From Bacillota bacterium (lineage in GTDB: Bacteria > Bacillota > Clostridia > Christensenellales > SZUA-584): a DNA stretch of 8,737 bases. Each line of letters begins with the position of its first letter. Within the stretch, counting starts at the first letter, position 1. The stretch spans positions 1 through 8,737 of the forward strand of contig JAEYKW010000035.1 in assembly GCA_023408075.1 (NCBI GenBank). The letters are read 5' to 3'. The notes under the pieces are model-generated. The model did no database searches. It was given only the letters and a program-made list of their open reading frames with translations, and was not told the DNA's origin. Positions 7,226-8,737 of the stretch are shown here, in pieces. Made by a program: the position numbers and the translations under genes.

Positions 7226-7972
7226 CTACTTATACCATTTCGAGTCACGAATCAGCGCATCGAGCTCGCCCAAAGCCGGCATGCTTTCGAGTTCGCTGAT
7301 ACTGAGGCTGTTGAATTTGGATATCTCGAGCAGCAGCTTGTCGAGCCTTAAGAGAATCTCTTCGTTGCCGTAAACGGCCTGATCGACATAGTCGATATAT
7401 TCTTTATATATGTCCAGCTTCTGTTTTGCGATATTGGCCCGCAGCGATGATTTGTTGCGCATGATTTCGGTATATTCCTCATCGTCAAAGGCGCATATTT
7501 TATTCAGCATGCTTTTGATGTTGGCAACCATGATTTTTTCCGCCCCTTGAACCACACCGGTAAATTTGCCGTAGCTCAATTCGGTTGCCGAAAATTTCTG
7601 CAGCAGTATATCATTGATGAGGTCTTCTTTTTTCTGTGTTTTCTTGATCTGCGCGGACACCTCCTCGAGCTTTTCCGAAAAAGTGCCTGAGTAATCAAGG
7701 TGCGCGATCGTCTGATAGCAGGATTCGAGGTCGGTTATTTTTTCAACGGTTGTCGCAGGGTCAATAACCGGCGGTCTGGGCCTGATAAGGCGCAGGTTGA
7801 TCGCGAAGAAAAAGAATACGCTGCCCAATATGACGGCAATACCGACGATTGTTTCAAGAGTGCTGTCGGCAAACAAACGGACCTTTAAAAAAGCGTTGGA
7901 GAAAACGACAATATTGACGGCAAAGATGATGATATTGAATATAATCAATTTCCTGATTGCGGCTCGACTCAC
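7226..7972 (-). CDS. Two-helix membrane protein with cytoplasmic helical domain, TelA-operon partner
   Basis: I place the start at GTG 7972, giving 248 residues. A longer reading from GTG 7996 would put a perfect AGGAGG (7984-7979) inside the coding sequence, 6 bases before the GTG chosen here, which shows that the downstream GTG is the real start. Two membrane helices lie at about 9-25 and 41-60, with a short outside loop. After a basic, proline-rich segment (61-68), residues 75-225 are charged and mostly helical, probably coiled-coil and cytoplasmic. The layout (two N-terminal spans, then a cytoplasmic helical bundle) recalls XpaC, which accompanies TelA in Bacillus, but I see no diagnostic motif and do not assign that name. 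It is first in the operon, 72 bases before the VWA gene, and downstream of a clear promoter. A likely role is to couple the external VWA protein to TelA; this is inference from context. Confidence 0.85.
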   Translation of the reverse strand: MSRAAIRKLIIFNIIIFAVNIVVFSNAFLKVRLFADSTLETIVGIAVILGSVFFFFAINLRLIRPRPPVIDPATTVEKITDLESCYQTIAHLDYSGTFSEKLEEVSAQIKKTQKKEDLINDILLQKFSATELSYGKFTGVVQGAEKIMVANIKSMLNKICAFDDEEYTEIMRNKSSLRANIAKQKLDIYKEYIDYVDQAVYGNEEILLRLDKLLLEISKFNSLSISELESMPALGELDALIRDSKWYK

Positions 7973-7978
7973 TTTTTT

Positions 7979-7984
7979 CCTCCT
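7979..7984 (-). promoter_or_regulatory. Ribosome binding site fixing the GTG start at 7972
   Basis: AGGAGG (in AAGGAGG, - strand) is followed by six A residues and then GTG at 7972-7970. It would encode Arg-Arg in the longer reading from 7996, which has no comparable site in front of it. Confidence 0.85.
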
Positions 7985-8025
7985 TGATTGTCGCACATTG
8001 GTCGCTCACGTAGTAAATGTGTGTA

Positions 8026-8054
8026 TTGACAATATGCATATACTCTTTTATTAT
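8026..8054 (+). promoter_or_regulatory. Promoter of the GNAT gene
   Basis: A consensus -35 TTGACA (8026-8031) and a -10 TATTAT (8049-8054, one mismatch to consensus) are 17 bases apart. This predicts a transcription start near 8061 and a leader of about 60 bases before the GNAT ATG. The -10 overlaps the -10 of the opposing promoter. Confidence 0.7.
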
Positions 8055-8077
8055 ACCAAAAATAGAAATATAAACAA
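8050..8077 (-). promoter_or_regulatory. Promoter of the TelA operon
   Basis: On the - strand a perfect TATAAT (8055-8050) is preceded by TGG, making an extended -10 (TGnTATAAT). A half-matching -35, TTGTTT (8077-8072), lies 16 bases upstream. Predicted transcription starts near 8043, about 70 bases before the GTG at 7972. It overlaps the divergent GNAT promoter. Confidence 0.65.
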
Positions 8078-8121
8078 TTACAACTCAGTCACTGAAATAA
8101 AATTCTTTAAAAGGGTGGAAT

Positions 8122-8595
8122 ATGTATATCACCAATATAACGTCAAAGGATATTGAGCTTCTGGCTGAAGCGCTCGGCCTCGTCTGGGATGTTTTTCTTG
8201 AGTTTGAAGCGCCCGAATACTGCGAGGAGGGTATTGCCGAATTCAAGCACTATATCGAGCCCGACGCGATACGCGAAAAGCTTGGCAAGGGCGAGCTTCA
8301 GATGTGGGCCTGCATTGACGACGACCGCGTGACCGGCGTGATTGCGCTGCGTGCCCCCTGCCACATCAGCCTGCTGTTTGTGGATAAGCGGTATCACCGT
8401 CAGGGCACCGCGCGGGCGCTGTTTGAGCATGTGCTGGCATATATCAAAGAGAATACTGAGCATACAGAGATGACCGTAAACTCATCGCCCTATGCCGCCG
8501 GGTTTTACCGCCGTATGGGCTTTGCCAATACGGACACGGAGCAGACCGTGAACGGCATTCGATTTATACCGATGAAGCGGGAGGTTTGGAATTGA
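8122..8595 (+). CDS. GNAT family N-acetyltransferase
   Basis: This 157-residue protein is a single GNAT domain that transfers an acetyl group from acetyl-CoA to an amine; the substrate cannot be read from the sequence. The central strands (MWACIDDDRVTGVIALR, 61-77, then HISLLFVDKRYH, 81-92) lead into the acetyl-CoA pyrophosphate loop RQGTA (93-97) and its helix. Motif B follows as YAAGFYRRMGF (124-134), with the usual Tyr129. The N-terminal part (about 15-55) is acidic and helical and probably shapes the acceptor pocket. The length is typical. The ATG follows AAGGGTGG (8111-8118). It is divergent from the TelA operon and may share a promoter core with it. No terminator is evident after the stop, so transcription may run on into the next gene. 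Confidence 0.93.
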   Translation: MYITNITSKDIELLAEALGLVWDVFLEFEAPEYCEEGIAEFKHYIEPDAIREKLGKGELQMWACIDDDRVTGVIALRAPCHISLLFVDKRYHRQGTARALFEHVLAYIKENTEHTEMTVNSSPYAAGFYRRMGFANTDTEQTVNGIRFIPMKREVWN

Positions 8596-8648
8596 AGAAG
8601 CCTTCCCCTCCGAGGCAATGTCATAAAGTTAAAATGTAAAGGAGTGGA

Positions 8649-8675
8649 ATGAATACAGAACATACGATCTCTTGA
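8649..8675 (+). CDS. Possible 8-codon leader peptide
   Basis: A short frame encodes MNTEHTIS and then stops (TGA 8673-8675). An AAAGGAG lies four bases before the ATG. It sits in the 136-base gap between the GNAT stop and the next gene start. It could be a translated leader, but a frame this short arises easily by chance. Confidence 0.2.
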   Translation: MNTEHTIS

Positions 8676-8696
8676 CAAATACAAAAGACGCCAAAA

Positions 8697-8733
8697 ATTG
8701 AATGACTACTTTTTTTGGAGGGTATCATTCAAT
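8697..8733 (+). repeat. 9-bp inverted repeat bracketing a ribosome binding site and start codon
   Basis: ATTGAATGA (8697-8705) is exactly complementary in reverse to TCATTCAAT (8725-8733). The 19-base interval contains a T7 run and the GGAGGG site (8717-8722). The right arm includes the first two bases of the ATG at 8732. As RNA this could form a hairpin with the ribosome binding site in the loop and the start codon in the stem; as DNA it could be an operator. Confidence 0.6.
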
Positions 8734-8737
8734 GAAT
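8732..8737 (+). CDS. Start of a gene that leaves the window
   Basis: Only ATG AAT is visible, but it follows a strong GGAGGG site (8717-8722) by 9 bases, which makes it a credible start codon. The product cannot be judged. It may be co-transcribed with the GNAT gene, because no terminator is seen between them. A TTGACA at 8672-8677 could be a -35, but no fitting -10 follows. Confidence 0.5.

Noticed and set aside
8672..8703. TTGACA as the -35 of a promoter for the gene at the right edge
   Set aside because: No acceptable -10 hexamer lies 16-19 bases downstream, so a promoter is not supported.

Overview
The window looks like chromosomal DNA from a strictly anaerobic, low-redox Firmicute (Clostridia-like). 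The signs are a multi-cluster [FeFe] hydrogenase of the NAD(H)-linked, bifurcating type, strong AGGAGG-type ribosome binding sites, TTG and GTG starts set by those sites, a SEC-C protein and a TelA gene. I cannot name a species. No rRNA, tRNA, CRISPR array, transposase or integrase gene is visible, and no stretch over 300 bases lacks a gene.

Left part, + strand (1-2974). The window opens at the end of a hydrogenase operon: a complete catalytic subunit (14-1753) closed by a strong intrinsic terminator. Next comes a compact two-gene unit (1886-2974). It holds a very short four-helix membrane protein that resembles MotA/TolQ/ExbB channel proteins, then a membrane-anchored LuxR-type DNA-binding protein whose four-helix N-terminal half has the same layout. 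The unit ends at a perfect palindromic terminator (3001-3026), which also separates it from the convergent gene that follows.

Middle (3035-4156, - strand). A single visibly A+T-richer gene encodes a 373-residue protein of unknown function that ends in a SEC-C zinc-binding motif.

Right-centre, - strand operon (7972 down to 4307). Three genes run in this order: a 248-residue protein with two membrane spans and a helical cytoplasmic part; a 562-residue protein with one membrane span, a solute-binding-protein-like region and a VWA domain with an intact MIDAS metal site; and TelA, a cytoplasmic helical protein of the tellurite/toxic-anion resistance family. A strong terminator (4258-4294) closes the operon. 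The arrangement suggests an envelope-spanning stress or metal-response complex with an external sensor, a membrane coupler and a cytoplasmic TelA.

Right end, + strand. A GNAT acetyltransferase (8122-8595) is transcribed divergently from the TelA operon. The two promoters appear to share one -10 hexamer, so they may be mutually exclusive or a symmetric bidirectional promoter. The last ~140 bases hold an 8-codon mini-ORF, a 9-bp inverted repeat spanning a ribosome binding site and start codon, and the first two codons of a gene that leaves the window.

The two most interesting systems are the MotA-like/LuxR pair and the TelA-VWA operon.
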